Positions 41,404-50,686 are shown, counted from the stretch's first letter. The stretch: DNA of 58,473 nt from an uncultured Chromatiaceae bacterium (GCA_945787555.1 CALZJG010000062.1:1-58473), one strand, 5' to 3'. The notes: generated by a model from the sequence alone, not told the origin. Program-made: numbers and translations.

Positions 41404-43611
41404 ATGACCACACCTATCACCAAACCGATCCGACAACGACCATCACCGTGGCGGCAGGCCATATGGATCGGGATCGTCGTGGCGCTGATCGGTGCGTTGG
41501 CCTATTTACTGCCCGCCGGACGGGACTGGGAAGAGCAAGTCGGCCTGGATTTTCTGTTCGCGCAACGGGGCGTGCGGCCGGCACCGGCGGAGGTGGTGGT
41601 GGTTCCTATCGAGCGTAGTGCCGCCGTCCAGCTGGGATTGGAGAACGACCCGTCCGCCTGGCCGCGCGAGGTGCATGCTCGCCTCGTTACGCGCTTGACG
41701 GCGGCGGGAGCGGCGGTGATCGCCTTTGATATCTTCTTCAAGGAAGCGCGTGACCGGGCGGGGGATCAGGCTTTGGTGCAAGCCATGCGTCGGGCCGGCA
41801 ATGTGGTGGTGTTTGGCTACTTACAGCGTGAGCGTGAGATCAACGGTCCACTGGGCAGCGGTGTGGATATCGTGCGTCTGGTTCCACCCATGGCGGACAT
41901 CGCCGCATCGGCGCGAACCGTGGCACCCTTCGCCTTGCCCAAGCTGCCGGTCCAGGTCAGCCGCTTCTGGACCTTTCATCCGCTGATGGATGAGGTGCCG
42001 ACCTTGCCGGCAGCGGCGTTGCAAGCCTATGTGGTCGATGCCCAGCTACTGCTGGCGGACGCCTTGAGCCGGGTGGGACTCTCGGCGGTGGTGCCGCCGG
42101 CCATTCTGCGGGAACGCTTACGTAAGGAGCCGGAACTGGTGGGGCGGGTGACCGAGGCGTTGACGGCGTCAGGGGCCGCTACCGCAGGTCAACTCCGTCA
42201 CGCGCGAGCGTGGCTTAACCTCTATCAGCAAGCGCCTCGGCCTTACTTGAATTTCTACGGCCCGCCCAGGACCTTGGCTACACTTTCTTATGTCGACTTG
42301 TTGCATGGCGACCCGCAGGCTTTGGCGGCGGTGCGTGACAAAGTGGTGTTCGTGGGCTTCGCGGAAAGCCGTCAGCCAGAGCAGCGGGATGGCTTTATCA
42401 CTGTCTATTCGCAAGCCGACGGCCTGGATCTCAGCGGTGTGGAGATTGCCGCCACCGCCTTCGCCAACCTGCTCCATGACGAGACGCTGCGCCACTTGTC
42501 ATTGTTCGGTATGGTGATGCTGGCCTTGGCTTACGGTTTTATGGCCGCGCTGGTGGGCCGGTTGTTGCCAGCAGCGGCGGCGATCGTGGGGCAACTGCTG
42601 TTGGCCGTGGGGCTGGTGTCGCTCAGTCTCTTTAGCTTCGAAAGCCAACATTACTGGCTACCGTTCATGGTCCCGGTGTGGATATTGAGCCCGTTGGCCC
42701 TGTTGGCGGGTCTGTTGCTGCGTTACCGTGAGACCCACGCGGAGCGTGCGCGGGTGCGTGAGGCGTTTGGTTATTACGTTCCGCACCATGTGGTGGACCA
42801 ACTGGCGCAGGGCGCGGATCAGGTGCGCAGTCATCGCGAGCTGACCTTCGGTATATGCCTGGCCACCGACGCTGAGCGCTACACCAGCCTGGCGGAAACG
42901 CTGACGCCGCAAGCACTCAGCGCATTGATGAATACTTACTACGAGACCTTGTTTGCGCCGGTCAGGCGTCACGGCGGTGTGGTGTCGGATGTGGTGGGCG
43001 ATGCCATGCTGGCGATCTGGTCCGGGCAGGAGGAGGCAGCGGCCAGCAAGCGGCAGGCCTGCCTGGCGGCCCTGGAGATCCGTCACGCGGAGACGGCGGT
43101 AAGCTCGGAGGGCGAGCCGCTGTCCTTGCGCACCCGCATTGGTCTGCACTGCGGTGAGATGATGGTGGGCAACGTGGGGGCACTGGACCACTTCGAGTAT
43201 CGCGCCGTGGGCGACATGGTGAACGTCGCCTCACGCATTCAGGGGCTCAATAAGTATCTGGGCACCCGAGTGCTGGTGTCCGAGCAGATGATGACCGGCG
43301 TGGACGGCTTCATCACCCGCCCCCTGGGCGCGTTTCTGCTCGTCGGCAAGTCACAGCCCTTGGTGGTGCGAGAGCTGATGGCGCTGGAGGAGGGCGTCAC
43401 GGCACCGCTACAGGCGCGTTGCGAAGCCTTTGCAACGGCCATGAGCGCTTTTTCCGCGGGACAATGGGCGCGCGCTCACGCGCTATTCACACAGTATTTG
43501 TCTGCCTCTCCGGAAGATGGGCCGGCCCGCTATTTCTTGGCCCGTTGTGAGCAATACATAACGGCGCCACCCGGAGATTGGCGCGGCGTCATCGCGCTGG
43601 GAGGGAAATGA
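41404..43611 (+). CDS. CHASE2-domain transmembrane nucleotidyl cyclase
   Basis: 735 residues. An N-terminal membrane helix (about 18-38), a periplasmic CHASE2 sensor (about 40-360, WEEQVGLDFLFAQRG, AFDIFFKEAR, FVGFAES), three membrane helices (about 365-445) and a class III cyclase domain (about 475-660). The metal-binding aspartates are D489 (LATDAERYTSLAE) and D533 (VVGDAMLAIW), and VNVASRIQ provides the Asn-x3-Arg. A short C-terminal helical tail follows. It should turn an extracytoplasmic signal into cAMP or cGMP. It is divergent from the Crp gene and is followed by the FecR/TPR gene. Confidence 0.92.
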   Translation: MTTPITKPIRQRPSPWRQAIWIGIVVALIGALAYLLPAGRDWEEQVGLDFLFAQRGVRPAPAEVVVVPIERSAAVQLGLENDPSAWPREVHARLVTRLTAAGAAVIAFDIFFKEARDRAGDQALVQAMRRAGNVVVFGYLQREREINGPLGSGVDIVRLVPPMADIAASARTVAPFALPKLPVQVSRFWTFHPLMDEVPTLPAAALQAYVVDAQLLLADALSRVGLSAVVPPAILRERLRKEPELVGRVTEALTASGAATAGQLRHARAWLNLYQQAPRPYLNFYGPPRTLATLSYVDLLHGDPQALAAVRDKVVFVGFAESRQPEQRDGFITVYSQADGLDLSGVEIAATAFANLLHDETLRHLSLFGMVMLALAYGFMAALVGRLLPAAAAIVGQLLLAVGLVSLSLFSFESQHYWLPFMVPVWILSPLALLAGLLLRYRETHAERARVREAFGYYVPHHVVDQLAQGADQVRSHRELTFGICLATDAERYTSLAETLTPQALSALMNTYYETLFAPVRRHGGVVSDVVGDAMLAIWSGQEEAAASKRQACLAALEIRHAETAVSSEGEPLSLRTRIGLHCGEMMVGNVGALDHFEYRAVGDMVNVASRIQGLNKYLGTRVLVSEQMMTGVDGFITRPLGAFLLVGKSQPLVVRELMALEEGVTAPLQARCEAFATAMSAFSAGQWARAHALFTQYLSASPEDGPARYFLARCEQYITAPPGDWRGVIALGGK

Positions 43612-43625
43612 GCGAGCGCTCGAGC

Positions 43626-43638
43626 GTGAATATTGCAC
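43626..43638. promoter_or_regulatory. Putative operator GTGAATATTGCAC
   Basis: One mismatch from GTGA-N5-TCAC (GCAC in the right half). It lies 15 bp after the CHASE2 cyclase stop and 90 bp before the FecR/TPR gene start. Confidence 0.4.
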
Positions 43639-43727
43639 GGTTTTCATTGATAATGGTGCGCAGCAGTAAAAATAATATCCACTATCTTAATAAATAATAA
43701 ACCACCGGTAAGGGAGTACCACTGCTC

Positions 43728-46700
43728 ATGGCTCGCCACTCCTTACGTTTCCTTGTTCTGACCTTTCTGTTTTCGTTGTGCGTCGTGGGGCCGGCTTGGT
43801 CCGAGTGTGCGGGCGTCGCGCAGCTGGCTGCCGTGGAAGGTCGCGCGGAAGCGCGCGTCACCGGTACGGATGTGTGGCAGGAGGCCACGGCGTCGCAAAG
43901 CTTTTGCGCCGGCGATACCCTGCGGGTGGGCGCGCACAGCCGTGCCGCGGTGATATTGAGCAATCACACCTTGGTGCGGCTCGATGCCCACACCACCATG
44001 ACCTTTACCGGCCCCCGCGAAGAGGGCGGCTTCTGGGCCGACTTGTTGGAAGGGGTTGGCCATTTCATGAGCCGCGTGCCGCGCACCCTGAAAATCACCA
44101 CGCCCTTCGTCAACGCCGGCGTAGAAGGTACGGAGTTCCTGGTCCGCGCCCGCGATGGCGTAGGACTGATCATCGTATACGAAGGCCGCGTCAAAGCGGA
44201 TAACCCGCAAGGCAGCTTGCTACTGGTCAGTGACCAGGCGGTCACGGCGAGTGCCGGAGAAAAGCCCCGCCTAACGACCTTGGTGCGACCCCGCGATGCG
44301 GTGCAGTGGGCGCTCTATTATCCGCCGCTATTGCTGTTCGATCGTGACAGATTCGCGGGACAGCGCGCTGGGGCTGGGCAGGCGCAAGTAGCGCGTTCGC
44401 TGGAGCTCTATCGCCAAGGTCGTGTCGCCGACGCCCTGGAGGCAGTCGCGGAGCTGCCCGAGCCAACGCTAGATCCTCAATTCTTCACCTACCGGGCTGC
44501 CCTGCATTTGGCCGTGGGTGGTGTGGCCGCAGCACAGGCCGACATCGATCAAACCTTGCAGCTCAACGCCACAGACGCTGATGCCTTGGCGCTCAAGGCG
44601 GTGATCGCCGTGGTGCACAACGACCAAGAGCAGGCCATGCAGCTTGCCGAACAAGCCGTGACGGCCGCACCGAACGCCGCCGGTCCATTGCTGGCGTTGT
44701 CTTATGCCCGGCAAGCTCAATTCGACTTGGAGCAGGCCCGAGAAGTCATGGAAGCGGCCGTGGCCGCAAATCCGGATAACGCTTTAGTCTGGGCGCGTAT
44801 GGCAGAACTGCGGCTCATGTTCCGTGATCTGGACGGGGCGGTTGCGGCCGCGCAGCAGGCGGTCGAACTCGATCCTGAGCTGGCGCATACGCAGACCGTG
44901 CGTGGTTATGCCGAATTGCTTCGCTATGATACGCGCGCGGCGAAGTCGGCGTTCGACCGGGCCAAGATGCTGGATCCAGGGGCGCCGATGCCGCACTTGG
45001 GCTTAGGGTTGGCGCGGATACGCGAGGGCGCGCTACAGGAAGGGCGCCGCCACATCGAAATCGCCGCGGCGCTGGATCCCGACAACGCGCTGATCCGCAG
45101 CTACCTCGGCAAGGCGTATTACGAAGAGAAACGCAGCGCGTTGGCGGGTGCGCAGTTTGATTTGGCGCAACAGCTCGATCCACTGGATCCCACCGCGTGG
45201 TTCTACGATGCGCTGCGCAAACAAACGCAAAACCGGCCGGGTGAGGCGCTGGCGGATCTACAGCAATCGATCGCCAAGAACGACAACCGCACGGTGTATC
45301 GCTCCCGTTTATTGTTGGACGAAGACCAGGCCGCACGCAGCGCCAGTTTGGCGCGGGTGTATCGTGATCTCGGTTTTGAACAGTTGGCCTTGGTCGAGGG
45401 CTGGAAATCACTCAGTCTTGATCCCACCAATCATTCGGCGCACCGTTTCGTGGCGGATTCTTATTCGATCTTGCCGCGCCATGAAATCGGCCGAGTGGCC
45501 GAGTTGCTGCAAAGTCAGTTGTGGCAACCGCTCAATCTGAACACCTTGCAGCCACAATTGGCCGAAACCAACTTGGGCATACTCGAAGGGGCCGGGCCTT
45601 CGGACAGCTCATTCAATGAGTTCAATCCCTTGTTCGTCCGTCAACGGGTCGGGGTGCAAGCGAACGGCATCGTCGGCGGTGATGACACCTGGGGTGACGA
45701 TTTGGTTGTTTCCGCTCTCAAGGGGCCGTTTTCGTTCAGCGTGGGCCAGTTTCACTACGAGAGCGATGGCTTTCGTGACAACAACGATCAAGAGCAGGAT
45801 ATCTACAACATCTTCGCGCAAGTAGCGGTGACGCCGTCTACGTACTTGCAGGCCGAGTTGCGCACCTCGGAGAGCGACAAGGGGGATTTGGGGCTGCGCT
45901 TCGATCCGGACAACATCAGTACTGCGTTTCGCGAGCAGACCGAGACGGACACCTATCGTTTGGGTGTGCGCCATGACTTCTCGCCCTCATCGCAGATTAT
46001 CGGCTCCTATATCTCACAAGATTTCCAATTGACGCAGCAGGATGCACCGATTCCTATCGTGACGACAGACTTTGTTCGCGACGATGATCCGTATAGCGCG
46101 GAAATTCAACATGTCTATAAGTCAAAGAACATGCTTCTGATCGGCGGGCTGGGCCAGTTCGAATCGGACAGTACGACAGTAATCACCACCACGACTGATT
46201 TCGGATTTCCGGTGCCGCCGATTATTCAGACCACAGTGTCCGAGGATGACAACAAGCATATCAACGCCTACCTCTACTCTCAGCTCCAGTTTCCGGAATA
46301 TCTGAATTGGATTGTTGGCGCCAGTTACGAAGACTTCGATGGCCGGTTTGTCGAGCGCAATCAGTTCAATCCCAAATTCGGCGTCATATGGCAGCCCGTG
46401 GAACGCACGGTGCTGCGCGCCGCCGCCTTTCGCACCCTGAAACGTGCCTTGGTGGCGAATCAAACCATCGAACCTACCCAGGTGGCGGGGTTCAATCAAT
46501 TTTATGATGATGAGGAGGGTGCTGACGCCAAGCGCTATGGCGTCGCGCTGGATCAGCGCTTAAGTGAAAAAGCGTATGCGGGTATCGAGGCATCTATCCG
46601 GCAACTCGATGTGCCGTTTTTAAACGTTGGAGTGGTCGAAGAGGCCAATTGGGACGAAGAGGTGCATCGGGCTTACTTCTATTGGCTGGCCTCCGAGCGC

Positions 46701-47084
46701 GTCGCGGTGCGAGCTGAATATCTATATGAGAGCTTGGAGTTTGATCAGAAAAACAGCGAATTGATCGAGCTGACGACACAACGCTTACCCCTCGGCGTGA
46801 CTTATTCCCACCCCATGGGAGTGGCACTGGGTGGCACGGCGACTTACATCGATCAAAAGGGCGAGTTCTTCGATACTGTGGCCTTGAGTAGTTCTAAGGG
46901 CAGGGATGGCTTTTGGGTCGTCGATGCGACGATTAGTTATCGTCTGCCGAAGCGTTATGGTCTAGTTTCCGTTCAAGCCAAGAATCTATTCGACGAGTCG
47001 TTTCACTACCAGGATGTCGACTCGGGGCAGCCCACGCTCTATCCAGAACAGCTGTTTTTTCTAAGGCTGACACTGGCGTTGTGA
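43728..47084 (+). CDS. FecR domain-TPR-outer-membrane beta-barrel fusion
   Basis: 1118 residues with signal peptide (VLTFLFSLCVVGPAWS). A FecR-like domain (about 25-165; GDTLRVGAHSRAAVILSN, TPFVNAGVEGTEFLV) leads into a TPR solenoid of many 34-residue repeats (about 215-600, e.g. NPDNALVWARMAELRLMFRD). The C-terminal half (about 620-1118) alternates hydrophobic strands and turns like a TonB-dependent-receptor-type barrel and ends LFFLRLTLAL. There is no plug domain. The domain order suggests a surface receptor or assembly platform with a periplasmic TPR region. FecR domains usually sense or relay a signal. It follows the cyclase by 116 bp and probably belongs to the same signalling locus. Confidence 0.88.
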   Translation: MARHSLRFLVLTFLFSLCVVGPAWSECAGVAQLAAVEGRAEARVTGTDVWQEATASQSFCAGDTLRVGAHSRAAVILSNHTLVRLDAHTTMTFTGPREEGGFWADLLEGVGHFMSRVPRTLKITTPFVNAGVEGTEFLVRARDGVGLIIVYEGRVKADNPQGSLLLVSDQAVTASAGEKPRLTTLVRPRDAVQWALYYPPLLLFDRDRFAGQRAGAGQAQVARSLELYRQGRVADALEAVAELPEPTLDPQFFTYRAALHLAVGGVAAAQADIDQTLQLNATDADALALKAVIAVVHNDQEQAMQLAEQAVTAAPNAAGPLLALSYARQAQFDLEQAREVMEAAVAANPDNALVWARMAELRLMFRDLDGAVAAAQQAVELDPELAHTQTVRGYAELLRYDTRAAKSAFDRAKMLDPGAPMPHLGLGLARIREGALQEGRRHIEIAAALDPDNALIRSYLGKAYYEEKRSALAGAQFDLAQQLDPLDPTAWFYDALRKQTQNRPGEALADLQQSIAKNDNRTVYRSRLLLDEDQAARSASLARVYRDLGFEQLALVEGWKSLSLDPTNHSAHRFVADSYSILPRHEIGRVAELLQSQLWQPLNLNTLQPQLAETNLGILEGAGPSDSSFNEFNPLFVRQRVGVQANGIVGGDDTWGDDLVVSALKGPFSFSVGQFHYESDGFRDNNDQEQDIYNIFAQVAVTPSTYLQAELRTSESDKGDLGLRFDPDNISTAFREQTETDTYRLGVRHDFSPSSQIIGSYISQDFQLTQQDAPIPIVTTDFVRDDDPYSAEIQHVYKSKNMLLIGGLGQFESDSTTVITTTTDFGFPVPPIIQTTVSEDDNKHINAYLYSQLQFPEYLNWIVGASYEDFDGRFVERNQFNPKFGVIWQPVERTVLRAAAFRTLKRALVANQTIEPTQVAGFNQFYDDEEGADAKRYGVALDQRLSEKAYAGIEASIRQLDVPFLNVGVVEEANWDEEVHRAYFYWLASERVAVRAEYLYESLEFDQKNSELIELTTQRLPLGVTYSHPMGVALGGTATYIDQKGEFFDTVALSSSKGRDGFWVVDATISYRLPKRYGLVSVQAKNLFDESFHYQDVDSGQPTLYPEQLFFLRLTLAL

Positions 47085-47136
47085 AGAGAACATCCACCCT
47101 AGAAGTAGAGTTCATAACCACAAGGAGATCATTCGT

Positions 47137-47490
47137 ATGAAGCGTAACATTCGGCAGAATAGAGGCGTGCTAATCCCATTTCTATTGGCCCTCATCGTCA
47201 CCCCCTTGATGGCTTGTGCCCAGATGGAAAAAATGACGGGCATGACAGAGCCAAGTTCGGAAAATGTCCTCCCCTTCAGAGTCGCGTTTGATCGAAATGG
47301 TAATGTGCTCATATTGGATGAGAAAGGGAATATGATTCGCCCGACTACAGACGTCAAGTTTCCTTTGGACGTAAAGCAGATTAGGAGCGTTCAAACGATT
47401 ACTGCCATCGAGGTGGTGGGTTCGCACTATTATTTATTGAAAGCAGGAGGGAATACCTATGTAATTCCTCTGCCGGCTCCGCATCCCTAG
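47137..47490 (+). CDS. Small lipoprotein of unknown function
   Basis: 117 residues. The signal peptide ends in a lipobox (VTPLMAC), so a membrane-anchored lipoprotein is predicted. The mature part is a short beta-rich domain (LPFRVAFDRNGNVLILDEKG, YYLLKAGGNTYVIPLP). ACAAGGAG precedes ATG 47137. It lies 52 bp after the FecR/TPR gene and ends before a strong hairpin, so it is probably the last gene of that transcript. Confidence 0.75.
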   Translation: MKRNIRQNRGVLIPFLLALIVTPLMACAQMEKMTGMTEPSSENVLPFRVAFDRNGNVLILDEKGNMIRPTTDVKFPLDVKQIRSVQTITAIEVVGSHYYLLKAGGNTYVIPLPAPHP

Positions 47491-47510
47491 TAAGAAATCC
47501 ATCGTACATA

Positions 47511-47547
47511 GTTCTGGTAGCGTGGTGTCAGGCCACGCTACCAGAAC
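47511..47547. terminator. 15-bp perfect hairpin after the lipoprotein gene
   Basis: GTTCTGGTAGCGTGG (47511-47525), 7-nt loop, CCACGCTACCAGAAC (47533-47547). A strong bidirectional barrier between the plus-strand FecR/lipoprotein unit and the minus-strand genes at 47670-48719. No T-run follows on either side. Confidence 0.65.
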
Positions 47548-47669
47548 CACAACTATCTTCTGCTGAATCAGTGTCGGAATTCGTTCAGCGTGATAAACGT
47601 GGTGAGCTGGATTAGCGTGAGAACATTCTCGTCCCTAAGCTAACGCTCTTTGCTCACGACCATCGCCTG

Positions 47670-48026
47670 TCAACAGCCCTGTTTTGTCACGATGCTTGCG
47701 CCTTCCTTGATGACGCTCGAGCCGTCCGGGCAGCGCCAGACGACGGTATCCACGAACGACACCTTGCCATTGAGGCAACGCCAACCCGCACCTAGCCCTG
47801 TGGTGAGTGCGCCGCGGCACGGGGGGAAGTAGGGGTGTAGCCTTATCAGTTCTTCGATGACCCGGGTGATGATGTTCGTGGGTAGATTCGTGTACAGGCT
47901 GGGATGGGTCAGCGCGGCGCGCAGTACTGCCGCTTGCGGGATGGCGGCGGCCATCGGCAGTCCGCTCACATCGTTTGGGCTGGTATGGTTGATCAGGGCG
48001 CCATAAACTGAGTTACAGGTATTCAT
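47670..48026 (-). CDS. Small Cys-containing protein of unknown function
   Basis: 118 residues with no signal peptide and five Cys, the last being the C-terminal residue (TKQGC). It has a helical middle (TNIITRVIEELIRLHPYFPP) and a C-terminal part with VVWRCPDGSSVIKEG. I do not recognise it. It follows the membrane protein at 48105-48719 by 78 bp on the same strand, so the two are probably co-transcribed. A Cys at the very C-terminus could be used for modification or cross-linking (inference). Confidence 0.6.
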   Translation of the reverse strand: MNTCNSVYGALINHTSPNDVSGLPMAAAIPQAAVLRAALTHPSLYTNLPTNIITRVIEELIRLHPYFPPCRGALTTGLGAGWRCLNGKVSFVDTVVWRCPDGSSVIKEGASIVTKQGC

Positions 48027-48104
48027 GATGTGCTCCTTGGGTCTGAATATATACGTATGACAATGGCCGCCGGCACATCAGGGTGCCGGCGGCCGGTTTA
48101 GGCG

Positions 48105-48719
48105 CTACTGACCGCTGGGAGTGGCGGAGGTCACCGGTGCCGAGTCGATGTTCCCTTCGAGCTCCAACTCCTCTTCGTTCAGTTTCACCTTGACCCCGCC
48201 ACTGGTGCGGTTGCCGCGCGCGATGGATATGATCAACGCCGCGCCACCGACCACCACCACCAGTGCGACGACGACAACAAAAGCCTCCAACAGCGTGAAG
48301 CCCTCTGCGAACTGTCGGCCGCCGAGGGTGGCCAGCAGGCATTTGCTGTTCTCGTCGATCAGCGTGATGGCGAAATTGGCGGAGTTATAGACATCAGGCT
48401 GGACGATGGCGCGCACGCGCTTACCGTGAGTTTCGATGACGAAACTCGCCCCGGGCAGCTTGCCGATGGCGCGAGCCGCTTCGGTTTGTTCTGAGATCGT
48501 GCGCACCCACACGCCGAGTTGTTCCAGCGTCGAAAACCGTGATGTGATGGCGAAGCTCTGCGCGCGTGTACCTATGGCCACCAACCCTTTGAGCGTGGCT
48601 TGGTTGCGTTCCGGCCCCTCGAATAGGGTGAAAACCGCATGCGAACCGTCTCTATGATCTTGGAGGCTGTATACGCCGAGCTCCAAACCGGGTTTGAATT
48701 CAAACATTGTGCTATTCAT
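48105..48719 (-). CDS. Membrane protein of unknown function
   Basis: 204 residues. The N-terminal 140 residues are a soluble alpha/beta domain (FEFKPGLELGVYSLQDH, FVIETHGKRVRAIVQ). A single strong membrane helix (about 143-165, rich in Val: AFVVVVALVVVVGGAALII) is followed by a short charged tail (GGVKVKLNEEELELEG). No signal peptide; the N-domain is therefore probably cytosolic. Good ribosome site (AAGGAGATAGCC, the same form as before the repeat protein at 22263). A palindromic operator lies 126 bp upstream. Family not recognised. Confidence 0.7.
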   Translation of the reverse strand: MNSTMFEFKPGLELGVYSLQDHRDGSHAVFTLFEGPERNQATLKGLVAIGTRAQSFAITSRFSTLEQLGVWVRTISEQTEAARAIGKLPGASFVIETHGKRVRAIVQPDVYNSANFAITLIDENSKCLLATLGGRQFAEGFTLLEAFVVVVALVVVVGGAALIISIARGNRTSGGVKVKLNEEELELEGNIDSAPVTSATPSGQ

Positions 48720-49180
48720 GGCTATCTCCTTACATTTTTCGCACTGTGTACTAGATATGTGCGCGATTAAAGTGTGTTGACTTGAACGCCGTTGCGCGTT
48801 CGTCAGTAAGGATTACGCGGCGAGTTCAGAGACGGTTCGGTGGATGTGAATAGTTCACAAGTACGCTGTCTAAAATGGCTAATGCGAAAGATGAAGGCGA
48901 ATTACTGGTTTGCAGGGGCGAACCAAAGTGCCAGTTCGCGCGTACTAGTTATAGACCGGCCATTGATGCGCTAACTCAGAGAGGTATTGCTCGTGGCGGG
49001 GGCGCAACCAGTGAAGGCCGGACGGCTTGTGGCGCGAATGAGATGCAGCATTTGGCCGTCATGGCGCCCCCATCAACCTTCCCCCTGCTAGAAGGGATGA
49101 GTTTTCCGCGAAAGGTATTTGGTTGCCACGTTAACCGTAAAGCGTCTTGTAGGGCGCGGAACTGGAGGAGTATAACCATC
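48720..49180. other. 461-bp divergent region between membrane-protein and sigma-factor genes
   Basis: Holds the palindrome at 48846-48858. No gene is called: the plus-strand frame can be extended upstream of 49181 to 48875, but that part has no homology and the GGAGGAG ribosome site sits at 49181. Promoters for both flanking genes must be here. Confidence 0.5.
48846..48858. promoter_or_regulatory. Putative operator GTGAATAGTTCAC
   Basis: Perfect GTGAA-N3-TTCAC palindrome with flanking T and A (TGTGA...TCACA). It lies 126 bp upstream of the membrane-protein gene (start 48719) and 322 bp before the sigma factor, so it most likely serves the former. Confidence 0.6.
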
Positions 49181-49777
49181 ATGTCGGACATGATGTCCGC
49201 GCGACGCGGCAGGCCGCAGATGGCGGATGCAGACAGTGATGAAGCTTTGTTGGCGGCGGTGCGAGAGGCCGACCGTAGCGCGCTTGCGGCACTCTATGAT
49301 CGCTACGTGCCGACGCTGCTAGCGGTAGCCTGCCGTATGCTGCAGAACCGCCGCGATGCAGAGGATCTCATCCATGATCTATTTCTGGAAGTCTGGCACA
49401 AAGCGGGTCACTACGATGCGCGTCGCGGCACGGTACGCCATTGGCTATTCATGCGTCTACGCAGTCGCGCCATAGACCGAATTCGCGCGCTGAGTAACGC
49501 CCGCAAGCACGCCATGATGATCAGTGATGAGGCGGTGACTGGCGACGACCGTGAAGTGGACATCACGCGGCATGCCGACTATCAGCACGCTAGCCGGGCG
49601 ATGCAGCAGTTGTCCGAGGAGCAACGTCATGTATTGGAGTTGGCCTATTTCAAAGGTTGGACATGCCGGGACATCGCTACGGGTTGTGGCATTCCTATCG
49701 GCACCGTGAAATCGCGTCTCGCTGCAGCCGTGGCGCTGTTGCGCCGTGAGTTGAGCGAGCAAGAGGAGCAGCTTTGA
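49181..49777 (+). CDS. ECF-type sigma-70 factor
   Basis: 198 residues from ATG 49181 (GGAGGAG site). Region 2 has ALYDRYVPTLLAVACRML, DAEDLIHDLFLEVW and RSRAIDRIRAL. Region 4 has LSEEQRHVLELAYFKGWTCRD, IPIGTVKSRLAAAVALLRR. The following gene encodes a cupin-type anti-sigma factor with overlapping start codon, a typical ECF/ChrR-like pair that responds to oxidative or membrane stress. Target promoters are not evident. Confidence 0.93.
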   Translation: MSDMMSARRGRPQMADADSDEALLAAVREADRSALAALYDRYVPTLLAVACRMLQNRRDAEDLIHDLFLEVWHKAGHYDARRGTVRHWLFMRLRSRAIDRIRALSNARKHAMMISDEAVTGDDREVDITRHADYQHASRAMQQLSEEQRHVLELAYFKGWTCRDIATGCGIPIGTVKSRLAAAVALLRRELSEQEEQL

Positions 49778-50460
49778 TGGCCGCTGATGATACTCAACTG
49801 ATTGAATGGGCGCTGGGGGTGTTGGAGGCGGACGCTCGCGAGGCGTTGGAACGTCAGCTGAAGGCGGCACCTGATGCGCGCCAAGATTCGTTGGCACTGC
49901 AAGAGGCGCTGGATACGTTGGCGTTGGCGGAAAAGCCGGTATATTCCAGCCAGGACTTGAAAAATCGTGTGTTGGGTGCCATCGAGCCCGTGACGCGTTT
50001 CGGTGGTTTGGTCACTCGTTGTGCGGCCATGTTCGATTTGAGCGCGGAACGCATCAGTGCGCTGCTGGAGAAGATAGACCGAATCGAGCAGGACGACTGG
50101 CAGGCGACGCCGATACCCGGTGTGCGGATATTGCGCTTCAGCGGTGGTCCCCGGGTGGCGGCGGCGAGTTGCGGCTTGGTGCAGGTGCAAGCGGGGCGTT
50201 TGTTTCCGGCCCATCGTCATCGTGGGCATGAATGGGTGCTGGTCCTGCAGGGTCATGCGCAAGACGATAGCGGTCGTCGTTATTCTCCCGGGGACTTGGC
50301 GTATTGGGGCGTGGGAACTCGCCACAGCCTACGCGTTTTAGATGATGATGCCTTGGTATTTGCGGTGGTGCTGGAGAAGCCAAATAGATGGCTGTTGGGA
50401 CGCACGTTGAGGGAGTATTTATTGGCCAAGTGGCGCCCGGGACGCGAGTATGGTGATTAG
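49777..50460 (+). CDS. ChrR-like anti-sigma factor with C-terminal cupin
   Basis: 227 residues; its ATG overlaps the sigma-factor stop (TGATG). An N-terminal helical anti-sigma domain (about 1-70) lacks the His/Cys zinc ligands of classical ChrR. The C-terminal cupin (about 115-225) keeps a metal-site pattern H146-x-H148-x3-E152 and H183, matching the ChrR cupin. The protein should bind and hold the sigma factor. Loss of N-terminal zinc residues suggests that only the cupin senses the signal (inference). Confidence 0.88.
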   Translation: MAADDTQLIEWALGVLEADAREALERQLKAAPDARQDSLALQEALDTLALAEKPVYSSQDLKNRVLGAIEPVTRFGGLVTRCAAMFDLSAERISALLEKIDRIEQDDWQATPIPGVRILRFSGGPRVAAASCGLVQVQAGRLFPAHRHRGHEWVLVLQGHAQDDSGRRYSPGDLAYWGVGTRHSLRVLDDDALVFAVVLEKPNRWLLGRTLREYLLAKWRPGREYGD

Positions 50461-50686
50461 GGCGGTGTTCGAGCGCATCGGCGGGCTATATGAGCGGCTT
50501 GTATCGCCCGCCCGGGGCGGCTGAATTATCTTGTCGGCTGGGGTGCGTCTGCACGACGTATGAATAGGCCATTCAAGAAATGGCAGTGAGTTGTTTCACC
50601 CCGTGCAAAGAGGGGAGCTGGAGATGGGGGAAGCCACGTCAGGCAATGCGCGACATGTCACCCCTGCCCCCCGGCCTCTACCCTAG

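Noticed and set aside
8686-48815. TAATCCTTA recurring at about 8687, 23415 and (minus strand) 48815 as a promoter element shared by operator-controlled genes
   Set aside because: Its distance to the palindrome differs by nearly 20 bp between cases and it is absent from the other sites.
48875-49180. N-terminal extension of the sigma factor
   Set aside because: The extra 102 codons have no homology, while a GGAGGAG site directly precedes ATG 49181.
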